64,000 nucleotides of DNA, taken from NCBI RefSeq assembly GCF_900188125.1, contig NZ_FZOW01000005.1:248001-312000 (forward strand). The letters run 5' to 3'. The first letter of the stretch is position 1. Every line of letters begins with the position of its first letter. This DNA is from Rhodococcoides kyotonense. Its GTDB lineage: Bacteria; Actinomycetota; Actinomycetes; Mycobacteriales; Mycobacteriaceae. The position numbers and the translations under genes were made by a program. Below the pieces are notes generated by a model. That model had not been told where the DNA came from and did not search any database. It was given only the letters and a program-made list of their open reading frames with translations. Below are positions 9,031 to 19,039 of this stretch, in pieces.

Positions 9031-11700
9031 GTGACCAGTTCAGCCTCAGAGCGCCCCGAGACCTCCGCCGACCAGCTGCCTAAAAGTTGGGACCCGAGTG
9101 AGGTGGAGGCGGAGCTGTATCAGGGCTGGGTCGATGCCGGTTACTTCGCCGCCGATCCGTCCAGCGGGAAGCCGCCGTACTCGATAGTGCTGCCGCCGCC
9201 GAACGTCACCGGCAGTCTGCACATGGGCCACGCCCTCGACCACACCCTGATGGACGCGCTGAGTCGCCGCAAGCGCATGCTCGGCTTCGAGGTGCTGTGG
9301 CTGCCGGGCATGGACCACGCAGGTATTGCGACGCAAACCGTCGTCGAGAAGCAGCTCGCTGCGGACGGGAAGACGAAGGAAGACTTCGGCCGCGAGCTCT
9401 TCATCGACAAGGTGTGGGACTGGAAGCGCGAATCCGGCGGCACGATCGGTGGCCAGATGCGCCGCATCGGCGACGGCGTCGACTGGAGTCGCGAGCGATT
9501 CACGATGGACGACGGGCTGTCCCGTGCCGTCCAGACGATCTTCAAGCGCATGTACGACGACGGTCTCATCTACCGTGCCGAGCGTCTCGTCAACTGGTCC
9601 CCGGTGCTGCAGACGGCGATCTCGGACATCGAGGTCAAGTTCGAGGACGTCGAGGGTGAGCTCGTCTCGCTTCGCTACGGTTCGCTGAACGACGACGAAC
9701 CGCACGTGATCGTCGCGACGACGCGTGTCGAGACGATGCTCGGTGACACCGCCGTCGCCGTCCACCCGGACGACGAGCGCTACAAGGCCCTGATCGGAAC
9801 GACGCTGGAGCATCCGTTCACCGGTCGGCAGATCCCGATCATCGCCGACGACTACGTCGACCCCGAGTTCGGTACCGGCGCAGTGAAGATCACGCCTGCC
9901 CACGACCCCAACGACTTCGAGATGGGCCTGCGTCACGATCTGCCGATGCCGACCATCATGGACAAGGCCGGCCGAATCGCCGACACCGGAACGGAATTCG
10001 ACGGTCTCGACCGCTTCGAGGCCCGGGTCAAGGTGCGCGAGGCTCTGGCAGCACAGGGACGCGTCGTCGCCGAGAAGCGTCCGTACCTGCACAGCGTCGG
10101 GCACTCGGAGCGCAGTGGTGAGTCCATCGAGCCGCGTCTGTCGCTGCAATGGTGGGTCAAGGTCGACGGCCTCGCGAAAGCGGCCGGTGACGCAGTGCGT
10201 AACGGCGACACCGTGATTCACCCGGCCAGCCAGGAACCTCGCTGGTTCGCTTGGATCGACAACATGCACGACTGGTGCATCTCGCGTCAGCTGTGGTGGG
10301 GGCACCGCATCCCGATCTGGTACGGCCCCGACGGCGAGACCGTGTGCCTCGGTCCCGACGAGACGGCGCCCGAAGGCTGGGAGCAGGACCCCGACGTCCT
10401 CGACACGTGGTTCTCGTCCGGCCTGTGGCCGTTCTCGACGATGGGCTGGCCCGACGCGACCGAGGATCTCGCGAAGTTCTACCCAACATCCGTGCTGGTC
10501 ACGGGCTACGACATCCTGTTCTTCTGGGTTGCCCGCATGATGATGTTCGGCACCTACGTCTCGGCCGACGAATCGGTGACAGCAGGTGAGAGCGGCGGCA
10601 AGGTCCCGTTCGAGGACATCTTCCTGCACGGTCTCGTGCGAGATCAGTTCGGCAAGAAGATGTCCAAGTCGCGCGGCAACGGCATCGACCCACTCGACTG
10701 GGTCGACCGTTTCGGCGCGGATGCGTTGCGGTTCACGCTCGCACGCGGTGCCAACCCGGGCGCGGACCTGTCCGTCGGCGAGGATCATGCGCAGTCGTCG
10801 CGGAACTTCGCCAACAAGCTGTTCAACGCAACGAAGTTCGCACTGATGAACGGCGCTGCGCCCGCGGCACTTCCGGATCGGGCCGAACTGACCGACGCGG
10901 ACCGTTGGATTCTCGACCGGCTCGATCAGGTTCGCGCAGAGGTGGATACGGCCTTCGAGCGCTACGAGTTCAGCAAGGCATGCGAGGCGCTGTACCACTT
11001 CGCGTGGGACGAGGTGTGCGACTGGTACCTCGAGATCGCGAAGGTGCAATTCTCGGACGACGGCCACGCCGAATCGACCCGCGGCGTTCTCGGCAACGTT
11101 CTCGATGCTCTTCTGCGACTGCTGCATCCGGTCATCCCGTTCGTCACCGATACCTTGTGGAAGGTGCTGACGGGCGGCGAGTCCGTCGTCGTCGCATCGT
11201 GGCCAGAGGCTTCGAACGTCGAGTTGGATGTGCTTGCTGCACAACGTGTCTCCGACATGCAGAAGCTCATCACCGAGGTGCGACGATTCCGTAGCGACCA
11301 GGGGCTCAAGCCGTCGCAGAAGGTGGCCGCGAAGCTCGTCGGCATCGACGAAGCCGATCTCGTGGCTCAGGTCGCCGCGACGCGTGCGCTGGCCAAGCTC
11401 ACCGAACCCGAGTCCGATTTCACTGCGACCGCCTCGGTCGAGGTGCGCCTGTCGAAGGCAACGGTCACGGTCGAACTCGACACGTCGGGAACCGTCGACC
11501 TCGTCGCCGAACGCGCGCGGCTGGTCAAGGATCTCGCCGCGGCCGAGAAGGAACTGGCCCAGACCACGGGCAAACTCGGCAACGAGGCTTTCCTGGCCAA
11601 GGCGCCCGACGCCGTCGTCGACAAGATTCGCAGTCGTCAGCAGATCGCCACCGAGGAGATCACGCGCATACAAGCACGTCTCGAAGCGATGGGTCAGTAG
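9031..11700 (+). CDS. valS: Valyl-tRNA synthetase
   Basis: Class I aminoacyl-tRNA synthetase that charges tRNA-Val. The product has 889 residues. It carries the HIGH-type motif HMGH at 64-67 (after PPPNVTGSL) and KMSKS at 543-547. Between them is the CP1 editing domain ([16 protein letters not shown]). The anticodon-binding domain follows, and the last 70 residues form the ValS coiled-coil arm ([21 protein letters not shown]). The GTG start lacks a Shine-Dalgarno sequence. The stop overlaps the folC start by one base (TAGTG), so the two are an operon. Confidence 0.97.
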   Translation: MTSSASERPETSADQLPKSWDPSEVEAELYQGWVDAGYFAADPSSGKPPYSIVLPPPNVTGSLHMGHALDHTLMDALSRRKRMLGFEVLWLPGMDHAGIATQTVVEKQLAADGKTKEDFGRELFIDKVWDWKRESGGTIGGQMRRIGDGVDWSRERFTMDDGLSRAVQTIFKRMYDDGLIYRAERLVNWSPVLQTAISDIEVKFEDVEGELVSLRYGSLNDDEPHVIVATTRVETMLGDTAVAVHPDDERYKALIGTTLEHPFTGRQIPIIADDYVDPEFGTGAVKITPAHDPNDFEMGLRHDLPMPTIMDKAGRIADTGTEFDGLDRFEARVKVREALAAQGRVVAEKRPYLHSVGHSERSGESIEPRLSLQWWVKVDGLAKAAGDAVRNGDTVIHPASQEPRWFAWIDNMHDWCISRQLWWGHRIPIWYGPDGETVCLGPDETAPEGWEQDPDVLDTWFSSGLWPFSTMGWPDATEDLAKFYPTSVLVTGYDILFFWVARMMMFGTYVSADESVTAGESGGKVPFEDIFLHGLVRDQFGKKMSKSRGNGIDPLDWVDRFGADALRFTLARGANPGADLSVGEDHAQSSRNFANKLFNATKFALMNGAAPAALPDRAELTDADRWILDRLDQVRAEVDTAFERYEFSKACEALYHFAWDEVCDWYLEIAKVQFSDDGHAESTRGVLGNVLDALLRLLHPVIPFVTDTLWKVLTGGESVVVASWPEASNVELDVLAAQRVSDMQKLITEVRRFRSDQGLKPSQKVAAKLVGIDEADLVAQVAATRALAKLTEPESDFTATASVEVRLSKATVTVELDTSGTVDLVAERARLVKDLAAAEKELAQTTGKLGNEAFLAKAPDAVVDKIRSRQQIATEEITRIQARLEAMGQ

Positions 11701-13139
11701 TGAACGAATTCGATTCGCCCACAAGCGCGTCCAAGCCTGGAGAGCCGAGCCCGGTCGACCTGGCCGAGTTGGCGCTCGTCGAAGCCGAACTCGACAAGCG
11801 TTGGCCCGAAACGAAGATCGAGCCGAGCACGGCCAGGATCGCCGCGCTGATGGACCTGCTCGGATCGCCGCAGAAGGCGTACCCGTCGATTCACGTTGCC
11901 GGGACCAACGGCAAGACGTCGGTGACGCGCATGATCGACGCGTTGCTCACCCACTTCCACCGTCGCACGGGACGGACGACGAGCCCCCATCTACAACTCG
12001 CGACCGAGCGAATCAGCATCGACGGCAAGCCGATCTCGCCGCGTCTGTACGTCGACACGTACAACGAGATCGCTCCGTTCGTGGAGATGATCGACGCGCA
12101 GTCGGAGGCCGCGGGCGGGCCTCGAATGAGCAAGTTCGAGGTGACGACGGCCATGGCCTTCGCCGCGTTCGCCGAGGCTCCCGTCGAGGTCGGAGTGATC
12201 GAGGTCGGTCTCGGCGGCAAATGGGACGCGACCAATGTCGTCGACGGCGAAGTCGCCGTGATCACGCCGATCGACATCGACCACGTCGAGTACCTCGGTA
12301 GCGATCTCGCCGGGATCGCCCGCGAGAAAGCTGGAATCATCAAGAAGGCGCCGGAACGGCTCGTGCCGCGCGACACCGTCGTGGTCGTCGCGGAGCAGAA
12401 GCCGGAAGTGGCCGACGTGCTTCTCCGTGCCGCCGTCGAGGCGGATGCAGCAGTTGCTCGGCAGGGCAGCGAATTTCGCGTTCTCGGTCGACGCGTCGCC
12501 GTGGGCGGACAGCAGCTGGAACTGCAAGGGCTGGGCGGTGTCTACACAGACATCTTCCTGCCGTTGCACGGAGAACATCAGGCGCACAACGCATCTCTCG
12601 CGCTTGCCGCCGTCGAGGCGTTCTTCGGCGCAGGTGCGGATCGGCAGCTCGACGAAGAGATCGTGCGTGCGGCATTTGCGTCGATCGTCAATCCCGGTCG
12701 GCTCGAACGAGTTCGCAATGCGCCGACGGTGTTTCTCGATGCCGCGCACAACCCGCACGGAGCTCGGGCGCTCGTCGCTGCCCTGTCCGCAGAGTTCGAC
12801 TTCCGCAAGTTGGTCGGTGTCGTCAGTGTGATGGGGGACAAGGACGTCGATCAGATGCTGACCGTCCTCGAGCCTGTGTTCGACGAAATCGTCGTGACGC
12901 ACAACGGTTCACCGAGGGCTATGGACGTCGAGGATCTGGCCAACATCGCCGTTGCGAAGTTCGGTGACGAACGCGTCGTCGTCGCACCGACGTTGCCTGA
13001 CGCCCTGGAAACCGCGATCGGGCTGGCCGAAGAGGTGGCCGATCCGGGTGAAAGTGTCTCCGGTGCAGGTGTCGTCGTGACCGGCTCGGTCGTGACCGCT
13101 GGCGCGGCCAGGACATTGTTCGGAAAGGAACCGATATGA
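11700..13139 (+). CDS. folC: Bifunctional folylpolyglutamate synthase / dihydrofolate synthase
   Basis: Adds glutamate to dihydropteroate and to folates in the cytoplasm. The 479 residues are of the Mur-ligase fold, with the ATP-binding P-loop GTNGKTS at residues 68-74. Further conserved segments are FEVTTAMAF, VGLGGKWDATN and VFLDAAHNPHG in the C-terminal domain. The start GTG overlaps the valS stop. The last four bases (ATGA) contain the start of the next gene, so valS, folC and the DUF4233 gene are translationally coupled. Same order as in mycobacteria. Confidence 0.95.
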   Translation: MNEFDSPTSASKPGEPSPVDLAELALVEAELDKRWPETKIEPSTARIAALMDLLGSPQKAYPSIHVAGTNGKTSVTRMIDALLTHFHRRTGRTTSPHLQLATERISIDGKPISPRLYVDTYNEIAPFVEMIDAQSEAAGGPRMSKFEVTTAMAFAAFAEAPVEVGVIEVGLGGKWDATNVVDGEVAVITPIDIDHVEYLGSDLAGIAREKAGIIKKAPERLVPRDTVVVVAEQKPEVADVLLRAAVEADAAVARQGSEFRVLGRRVAVGGQQLELQGLGGVYTDIFLPLHGEHQAHNASLALAAVEAFFGAGADRQLDEEIVRAAFASIVNPGRLERVRNAPTVFLDAAHNPHGARALVAALSAEFDFRKLVGVVSVMGDKDVDQMLTVLEPVFDEIVVTHNGSPRAMDVEDLANIAVAKFGDERVVVAPTLPDALETAIGLAEEVADPGESVSGAGVVVTGSVVTAGAARTLFGKEPI

Positions 13140-13543
13140 GCGACGACGGCAGCACCGAGCGATCCGGGTTCAAACCGCCGGCCAACGACCCGTGGAAAGG
13201 ATTCCGCGGCGTCTGTTCGGGAACGTTGATCCTCGAAGCCATCGTGGTCCTGTTGGCGTTGCCCGTCGTCTCGACGGTCGGCGGTGGGCTCACCGTGTTC
13301 TCGACGCTGTACATCGTCGTACTGGCGATCCTGTTGATCCTCGCCCCTGGGGTGCAGGGGCGTCCTCAGGCGATGCAGATCAACCTCGTTCTCCAAGCTC
13401 TGGTGTTGGCCGGGGTGTTCATTCACCTGTCCATCGGCATCGTCGGCCTCATCTTCGGTGCCGTCTGGGTGTACCTGATCTATCTCCGTCGGGACATCAC
13501 CCGTCGGATCGAGCGGGGCATGCTCTACGGACAGCGGGACTGA
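13136..13543 (+). CDS. Small integral membrane protein, DUF4233 family
   Basis: A 135-residue protein with a polar N-terminus and about four hydrophobic segments (roughly 30-50, 55-73, 82-99, 102-120) separated by a short PGVQGRPQ loop, ending in a basic tail. It overlaps folC by ATGA. A protein of this type sits between folC and ndk in mycobacteria and relatives, where it is annotated only as DUF4233. Its function is unknown. The tight coupling to folC suggests a housekeeping role. Confidence 0.85.
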   Translation: MSDDGSTERSGFKPPANDPWKGFRGVCSGTLILEAIVVLLALPVVSTVGGGLTVFSTLYIVVLAILLILAPGVQGRPQAMQINLVLQALVLAGVFIHLSIGIVGLIFGAVWVYLIYLRRDITRRIERGMLYGQRD

Positions 13544-13568
13544 CCGACCAGGTCGCGGTCGCGTCCAC

Positions 13569-13574
13569 TACTGT
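13569..13574 (+). promoter_or_regulatory. -10-like element of ndk, possibly leaderless
   Basis: TACTGT lies 8 nt before the ndk GTG start, with no Shine-Dalgarno sequence between. A transcript from here would begin at or within a few bases of the start codon. No clear -35 box. Confidence 0.4.
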
Positions 13575-13582
13575 CAACTGTC

Positions 13583-13996
13583 GTGACCGATCGCACCCTT
13601 GTACTGATCAAGCCCGACGGAGTTGCCCGCCGCTATGTGGGGGAGATTCTCGGCCGCGTGGAGAAGAAGGGACTGAGCATCGCAGCACTGGAGCTCAAGT
13701 CCGTTTCGCTCGAACTGGCGACCGCCCACTACGCCGAACACGAAGGCAAGCCGTTCTTCCCGGGACTGCTCGACTTCATCACGTCCGGTCCCGTGGTTGC
13801 CGCGGTGCTCGAAGGCCCGCGTGCCATCGCAGCATTCCGGCAGATCGCCGGCGGTACCGACCCGGTCGAGAAGGCGGTTCCTGGCACCATTCGTGGTGAC
13901 CTCGCGCTGGACGGACAGCAGAACCTCGTGCACGGTTCGGACTCGGTCGAGTCGGCCGAACGCGAGATCAAGCTGTGGTTTCCCGAGCTGTCCTGA
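13583..13996 (+). CDS. ndk: Nucleoside diphosphate kinase
   Basis: Transfers the gamma phosphate of ATP to NDPs and dNDPs through a phosphohistidine. The 137 residues start with the family signature [18 protein letters not shown]. The catalytic His117 is in [16 protein letters not shown]. The length is standard for the short bacterial hexameric or tetrameric form. The start is GTG 13583. A strong hairpin 40 nt after the stop separates it from rne. Confidence 0.97.
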   Translation: MTDRTLVLIKPDGVARRYVGEILGRVEKKGLSIAALELKSVSLELATAHYAEHEGKPFFPGLLDFITSGPVVAAVLEGPRAIAAFRQIAGGTDPVEKAVPGTIRGDLALDGQQNLVHGSDSVESAEREIKLWFPELS

Positions 13997-14036
13997 CCGT
14001 CTCCGACGCCCGATCGAATCTCCGAGTCTCGTCCCG

Positions 14037-14079
14037 CCCGCCACGCCGCCGATGCAGTGATGATCGGTGGCGTGGCGGG
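14037..14079 (+). terminator. Hairpin terminator downstream of ndk
   Basis: A 17-bp stem (14037-14053 with 14063-14079, one G-T pair) closes a 9-nt loop. It stands 41 nt after the ndk stop and is followed by the mildly T-rich TTCACTT. It probably ends the valS-folC-ndk transcripts. Confidence 0.7.
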
Positions 14080-14504
14080 TTCACTTAATACGGTGTGGGA
14101 TACTCGTGATGGTTGCTTTCACAACACAGGCTTCATGAAGAATCGATCTACACCGCACGACAAGCTTTTCGCTCGACCCGGGGGCGGCGCACCAGTGGCG
14201 TTCTCGCGACAGCAACCGAATGACACCTGGGGTTCGATGCCCGTCATCGCTGCAGGACGCGTGAGCTTTCTTCTCACGTCGACTGCATGCTTGATGATCC
14301 GGCGCTCGGGCTCACAGGCGCCAGAGCCAGCCAGGCCCCGCGCCCGGCGCACCGATCACCACCGGTGACAGCGCACCAGACGCGGAGCGAGACCAATATC
14401 CGACGCCACGCCCGGCGCCGGTACACAAGGATTGCCCCCGCGTGGCCGCGTCACACCCACCAGAACGTCGAGGTGGACGCGCCCGGGGGCCCGAGGAGAT
14501 TCAA
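14080..14504 (+). other. Leader region of rne, no gene seen
   Basis: About 425 nt without a supportable gene before RNase E. A -10-like GATACT is at 14099-14104, which would give a 5' leader of nearly 400 nt. A small hairpin (CGTGAG at 14260-14265 with CTCACG at 14273-14278) lies within it. Long rne leaders serve autoregulation by RNase E cleavage in other bacteria. That role here is an inference. Confidence 0.5.
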
Positions 14505-17500
14505 GTGGCCGATCAAGCCCCGCCCGAAGATGTACAGGATTCGAACTCGGGAAGTGCAGCAGGTGACGATCCGTCGTCGGCCACTGAAACCCCGACCTTC
14601 CCCGACCGGCTGCGCGTTCACGCGCTGGCCAAGATCATCGGTGTCACCAGCAAGCAGGTGCTCGCCAAGCTCGGTGAACTCGGTATAGAGGCCAGGAGCG
14701 CGCAGTCGAGTCTCGGACGCGACGTCGCGACGACGGTGCATGCCGCCTTCACCGCTCCCGAGTCGGCACCCGAGCAGCCTTCCGCCGCCGATCCCATCGT
14801 CGCGGGACCGAACGTCACCGAACCGCTCGTCGACGGCCCCGCCGAGCCCGCGCAGCCCGAGGCTCCTGCCCCGGAGACGCAGTCCGCAGACGAGCCCAAG
14901 CCCGTAGATGTCGAGCCTGTAGTCGCCGAGCCTGTCGACGTCGAGCCTGTTGTCGCCGAGCCGACCCCGGCAGTCGAGCCGCCTGCCGAGGAATCCGCAG
15001 TCGACGAGTCTGCCGACGTGGTGTACGGCGCTGCAACCAAGCCTGAATCGACACCTGCGCGCCCGCAGTTCGGAACGCCGCTGTTCCTGCAGCCCGAGGT
15101 CGCCGCCGAGACGCCGCCCAAGCGTCGTCGAAGCCGTAAGGCAGCGGGCCCTGCCGAGGAGTCCGCACCGGTTGCGGACGCAGAAACCACCGCCCCGGAG
15201 ACCAAGCCCGGCGCCTCGACCACCGAGGTCGAGACCGAACCCGCCGACGTCACTGCCGGCGTCGACACAGCTAGCGTCGACACAGCCGGCGCCGACACCG
15301 CGAGCGCGGATACTGCAGAGTCCGACACCAGCGACCAGAGCGACGACGGCGACGAGCAGTCGCAGCCGCGTCGTCGGCGTCGTGGACGTCGCGGTCGCGG
15401 TCGCGGTCGTGGCGAGCAGGGTGGTGACAACACCGGAGACGATTCCGACGACGAGTCGTCCAGTGAGGACGACAAGGCCGAGTCCGGCAAGTCGTCGGAA
15501 GACAAGGACACTTCGGACAAGACCGACGACGCGCAGACCACCGAGTCGGACGAGGCAGACAGCGAGGACAAGCCCTCGGGGGAGCGTCGTACGCGCCGTC
15601 GTCGTTCGCGGTCCGGGGACAAGGACGACACCGCCGAACAGGACAACGAGGCCGACTCGGACGGTGACAGTGAAGAGTCCTCTGCCGATGACGCATCGTC
15701 CGAGGACGACGACGAATCGGCCGACGGTTCGAGTCGTCGCCGCCGTCGTAGGCGTCGTCGCCGCAGTTCAGGGGAGTCGTCCGAGCCGGCATCCGCCGAC
15801 GACGACCCGCCGAACACCGTCGTCCACGAACGCGAGCCTCGAAACAAGTCGCGCAGCAAGGACGAGGTCCAGGGCATCACCGGTTCGACCCGGCTCGAGG
15901 CCAAGCGCCAGCGCCGCCGTGACGGCCGTGACGCAGGCCGTCGCAGGCCCCCGATTCTGACGGAGTCGGAGTTCCTGGCCCGCCGTGAGTCGGTCGATCG
16001 TGTCATGGTCGTGCGGGAAAAGTCGTTCCCCGACCACGGCATCACCACTCAGGTCGCCGTCCTCGAAGACGGTGTCCTGGTGGAGCACTTCGTGACCAGC
16101 AGCGCCTCGGCGTCGATGGTCGGCAACGTCTACCTCGGCCGCGTTCAGAACGTGCTGCCGAGCATGGAGGCCGCCTTCATCGACATCGGTCGCGGCCGTA
16201 ACGGTGTTCTGTATGCAGGTGAGGTCAACTGGGATGCAGCAGGTCTCGGCGGAAACTCGCGAAAGATCGAGCAGGCCCTCAAGCCGGGCGATCAGGTGCT
16301 CGTCCAGGTCAGCAAGGACCCGGTCGGCCACAAGGGCGCACGCCTGACGACACAGTTGTCGTTGGCGGGGCGCTACCTGGTCTATGTGCCGGGTGGTAGC
16401 TCCACCGGCATCAGCCGCAAGCTCCCCGACACCGAACGTAAGCGGCTCAAGGAAATCCTCCGCGAGATCGTGCCCGCCGAGGCCGGAGTCATCATTCGCA
16501 CGGCCGCCGAAGGCGTCAGCGAAGAAGAGTTGGCGCGTGACGTCGCACGCCTGCAGGCGCAGTGGGCCAGCATCGAAGAGGCATCGGCAAAGGCGGAGTC
16601 CAGCAAGGGGAGCCAGCCGCAGACTCTGTACGAAGAGCCTGATCTGCTGGTCAAGGTCATTCGCGATCTCTTCAACGAGGACTTCGTCAAGCTCGTGATC
16701 GAGGGCGACAAGGCGTGGCAGACCACGTCGTCGTACATCGAGACGGTCGCAGCCGACATGCTGCCGAAGCTTCACAGGCATGTCGCCGAGCCCGGCCAGC
16801 CCGACGTCTTCGAAGCTCATCGGATCGACGAACAACTCGCCAAGGCGCTCGACCGCAAGGTGTGGCTGCCGTCCGGCGGCACGCTCGTGATCGACCGCAC
16901 CGAGGCGATGACCGTCGTCGACGTCAACACCGGGAAGTTCACCGGTGCAGGCGGCAATCTCGAGGAGACGGTGACCAGGAACAACCTGGAGGCCGCCGAA
17001 GAAGTCGTCCGCCAGATGCGTCTGCGCGACATCGGCGGCATGATCGTCGTCGACTTCATCGACATGGTGCTCGAATCGAACCGCGACCTGGTGCTTCGTC
17101 GACTCACCGAGGCGCTCGGACGTGACCGAACGCGTCACCAGGTGTCCGAGGTGACGTCACTCGGCCTCGTGCAGATGACACGCAAGAAGCTCGGCACCGG
17201 GCTGGTCGAGGCATTCTCGACGACGTGTGAACACTGCCAGGGCCGTGGCATCGTCGTGCATCCCTTCCCGGTCGAAGCCAAGGTCGAGAACGACTCGCGA
17301 TCGAACTCCTCACGCGGCGAGTCCGGTTCGCAACGTAAGCGTCGTGGCCGGGACAAGTCCGACAACCAGAACCAGAACGCGCCCGAACCGCAGCCCGAGC
17401 AGCACGCCGTCGATCCGTCGGTGAAGCGGGCGCACCCGGTCGCCCTGGCGATGGCGGCTCATCACGACGAGGTCGTCGCCGACGTGACGCCTGCGGATGT

Positions 17501-17996
17501 CGTCGACAAGTCCGAGGATGCGTCGGGCACCACGACCGAAGTGATCGATGCGACCGACGTGGCCGCGGCACAGGGCGAATCGGTGGAGGTGGTCTCGAAG
17601 GCGTCCCACGACGCCCCGTCCGAGCCGGACGTCGCCGCGGCACCTGTCGTCGAAGACCAGGCAGCCGAGGAAGAACCGAAGCGTGAAGTTCCGGTCGCCG
17701 ACGCTGTAGCGGCTGTGGACGAACCGGCTGCAGAGCCGGTGGTGAAGGCGCGACGGGGTAGGAGAGTGGCCCGCAAGGCTGCGGCTCCGACGACGGAAGC
17801 GCCCGATGCCGGAACGGTATTCGTGATTCCGGCCACGCACGTGGAACCGGATGCGTCGGCTTCGCAGCCCGTCGAGACGCCGCAGTCGGTACCGGATACA
17901 GCGTCGATCGCCGATTCGGCAGCCGATCTGCCCGTTCGGAAGCCTCGTCGTCGCAGGGCTGCGGCTCGGCCCGCGGGTCCTCCCGTCGACGCATAG
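14505..17996 (+). CDS. rne: Ribonuclease E (Rne/Rng family)
   Basis: Endoribonuclease for mRNA decay and rRNA processing. The 1163 residues are organised with the catalytic core in the middle, as in other actinobacteria. Residues 35-80 resemble the N-terminal IF2_N module of translation initiation factor 2. Residues 90-480 are low-complexity, with acidic Ser/Asp/Glu stretches broken by Arg blocks, including one run of ten Arg. An S1-like domain starts near 507. Catalytic Asp806 lies in VVDVNTGKF and Asp850 in VVDFIDM. The Zn-link cysteines 908 and 911 lie in CEHCQGRG. A second disordered tail follows. I chose GTG 14505 over GTG 14442 because GAGGAG precedes it. Confidence 0.93.
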   Translation: MADQAPPEDVQDSNSGSAAGDDPSSATETPTFPDRLRVHALAKIIGVTSKQVLAKLGELGIEARSAQSSLGRDVATTVHAAFTAPESAPEQPSAADPIVAGPNVTEPLVDGPAEPAQPEAPAPETQSADEPKPVDVEPVVAEPVDVEPVVAEPTPAVEPPAEESAVDESADVVYGAATKPESTPARPQFGTPLFLQPEVAAETPPKRRRSRKAAGPAEESAPVADAETTAPETKPGASTTEVETEPADVTAGVDTASVDTAGADTASADTAESDTSDQSDDGDEQSQPRRRRRGRRGRGRGRGEQGGDNTGDDSDDESSSEDDKAESGKSSEDKDTSDKTDDAQTTESDEADSEDKPSGERRTRRRRSRSGDKDDTAEQDNEADSDGDSEESSADDASSEDDDESADGSSRRRRRRRRRRSSGESSEPASADDDPPNTVVHEREPRNKSRSKDEVQGITGSTRLEAKRQRRRDGRDAGRRRPPILTESEFLARRESVDRVMVVREKSFPDHGITTQVAVLEDGVLVEHFVTSSASASMVGNVYLGRVQNVLPSMEAAFIDIGRGRNGVLYAGEVNWDAAGLGGNSRKIEQALKPGDQVLVQVSKDPVGHKGARLTTQLSLAGRYLVYVPGGSSTGISRKLPDTERKRLKEILREIVPAEAGVIIRTAAEGVSEEELARDVARLQAQWASIEEASAKAESSKGSQPQTLYEEPDLLVKVIRDLFNEDFVKLVIEGDKAWQTTSSYIETVAADMLPKLHRHVAEPGQPDVFEAHRIDEQLAKALDRKVWLPSGGTLVIDRTEAMTVVDVNTGKFTGAGGNLEETVTRNNLEAAEEVVRQMRLRDIGGMIVVDFIDMVLESNRDLVLRRLTEALGRDRTRHQVSEVTSLGLVQMTRKKLGTGLVEAFSTTCEHCQGRGIVVHPFPVEAKVENDSRSNSSRGESGSQRKRRGRDKSDNQNQNAPEPQPEQHAVDPSVKRAHPVALAMAAHHDEVVADVTPADVVDKSEDASGTTTEVIDATDVAAAQGESVEVVSKASHDAPSEPDVAAAPVVEDQAAEEEPKREVPVADAVAAVDEPAAEPVVKARRGRRVARKAAAPTTEAPDAGTVFVIPATHVEPDASASQPVETPQSVPDTASIADSAADLPVRKPRRRRAAARPAGPPVDA

Positions 17997-18002
17997 CACG
18001 AT

Positions 18003-18039
18003 GGCAGACGGGCGGTTTGACCATGACCGCCCGTCTGCC
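18003..18039 (+). terminator. Hairpin terminator downstream of rne
   Basis: Perfect 13-bp stem (GGCAGACGGGCGG at 18003-18015 pairing with 18027-18039) with an 11-nt loop, 6 nt after the rne stop. No U-tract. Confidence 0.7.
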
Positions 18040-18231
18040 GTAACCTTGATAAGTCGCTCCTGGTGACACTGTTCTGCTGTGCCTTGGTTCGAGTTCTTCG
18101 GAGCCGACGAGGCCGTGCGGACGTCATCCTGGGGAGCAGAAACAAGCTAGACCAGTCAAAGCAAGATCAGACCAGTCGTGTTGCCCTGCGGTAGCGCGAG
18201 CAAGTTCGAAGAAGCAAGGGGTAGCCCTCCG

Positions 18232-18543
18232 ATGGCAACGTACGCGATCGTCAAGACCGGCGGAAAGCAGTACAAGGTCGCTGTTGGTGACCTCGTCAAG
18301 GTCGAGAAGATCGAGGGAGCGCCCGGCACTGCTGTCTCGCTTGCTCCGGTCCTCGTCGTAGACGGATCCGACCTGACCACCGACGCCGACAAGCTGGCGA
18401 AAATCTCGGTCACCGGTGAGGTCGTCGAGCACACCAAGGGCCCGAAGATCCGCATCCACAAGTTCAAGAACAAGACCGGCTACCACAAGCGTCAGGGACA
18501 CAGGCAGAAGCTGACCGTCCTCAAGGTCACCGGTATCAAGTAA
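18232..18543 (+). CDS. rplU: 50S ribosomal protein L21
   Basis: Large-subunit ribosomal protein of 103 residues, the standard length. The sequence opens with [16 protein letters not shown] and ends with the family motif [20 protein letters not shown]. An in-frame upstream start exists at 18178, but ATG 18232 gives the expected N-terminus and has AGGGG at 18217-18221 upstream. It is followed after 67 nt by rpmA. The pair is normally co-transcribed. Confidence 0.97.
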   Translation: MATYAIVKTGGKQYKVAVGDLVKVEKIEGAPGTAVSLAPVLVVDGSDLTTDADKLAKISVTGEVVEHTKGPKIRIHKFKNKTGYHKRQGHRQKLTVLKVTGIK

Positions 18544-18610
18544 CCAGTTCTTTCACAGCCGGTTTCGCGTTCGGAGCTGGCGGCTTTCTTACCCGAGGAG
18601 GGTTTGCAAC

Positions 18611-18874
18611 ATGGCACATAAGAAGGGTGCATCCAGCTCCCGTAACGGTCGCGATTCGAATGCACAGCGCCTCGGCGTGAAGCGTTTCGGCGGCCAGACG
18701 GTCAGCGCAGGCGAGATCCTGGTTCGTCAGCGCGGCACGCACTTCCACCCCGGCGTCAACGTCGGCCGTGGCGGCGACGACACGCTGTTCGCTCTGTCCG
18801 CAGGCGCAGTGGAGTTCGGCGCCAAGCGTGGACGCAAGACCGTGAACATCGTTCCGGTCGCAGTCGAGGCCTAA
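18611..18874 (+). CDS. rpmA: 50S ribosomal protein L27
   Basis: Large-subunit protein of 87 residues whose N-terminal tail ([20 protein letters not shown]) reaches the peptidyl-transferase centre. The tail begins directly, without the cleaved N-terminal extension seen in Firmicutes. It also has the typical [20 protein letters not shown] segment. GAGGAGGG lies upstream of the ATG. It is downstream of rplU and upstream of obg, the usual arrangement. Confidence 0.97.
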   Translation: MAHKKGASSSRNGRDSNAQRLGVKRFGGQTVSAGEILVRQRGTHFHPGVNVGRGGDDTLFALSAGAVEFGAKRGRKTVNIVPVAVEA

Positions 18875-18942
18875 GTCTCCGCTGCATCATCTGCGTCGGT
18901 CGTTCTCGAAGAGAGAAGTTCCGACGCGCCCAGCTCGACGAC

Positions 18943-18979
18943 AAGGGCGGACCAGGGTCTTGACACCCGGTCCGCCCTT
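18943..18979 (+). terminator. Hairpin terminator downstream of rpmA
   Basis: Perfect 11-bp stem (AAGGGCGGACC at 18943-18953 pairing with 18969-18979) around a 15-nt loop, followed by ATCGTGTTTGT. It separates the rplU-rpmA transcript from obg, at least in part. Confidence 0.7.
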
Positions 18980-19039
18980 ATCGTGTTTGTGGAGGGCGAA
19001 TAATTCGGTCCGAGGACCGAGGAAGGATCGAGGGCAGCT

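Noticed and set aside
9046..11724. 892-codon open frame antisense to valS
   Set aside because: Antisense shadow of a high-GC gene with strong third-position bias; no family motif and no ribosome binding site at its start.
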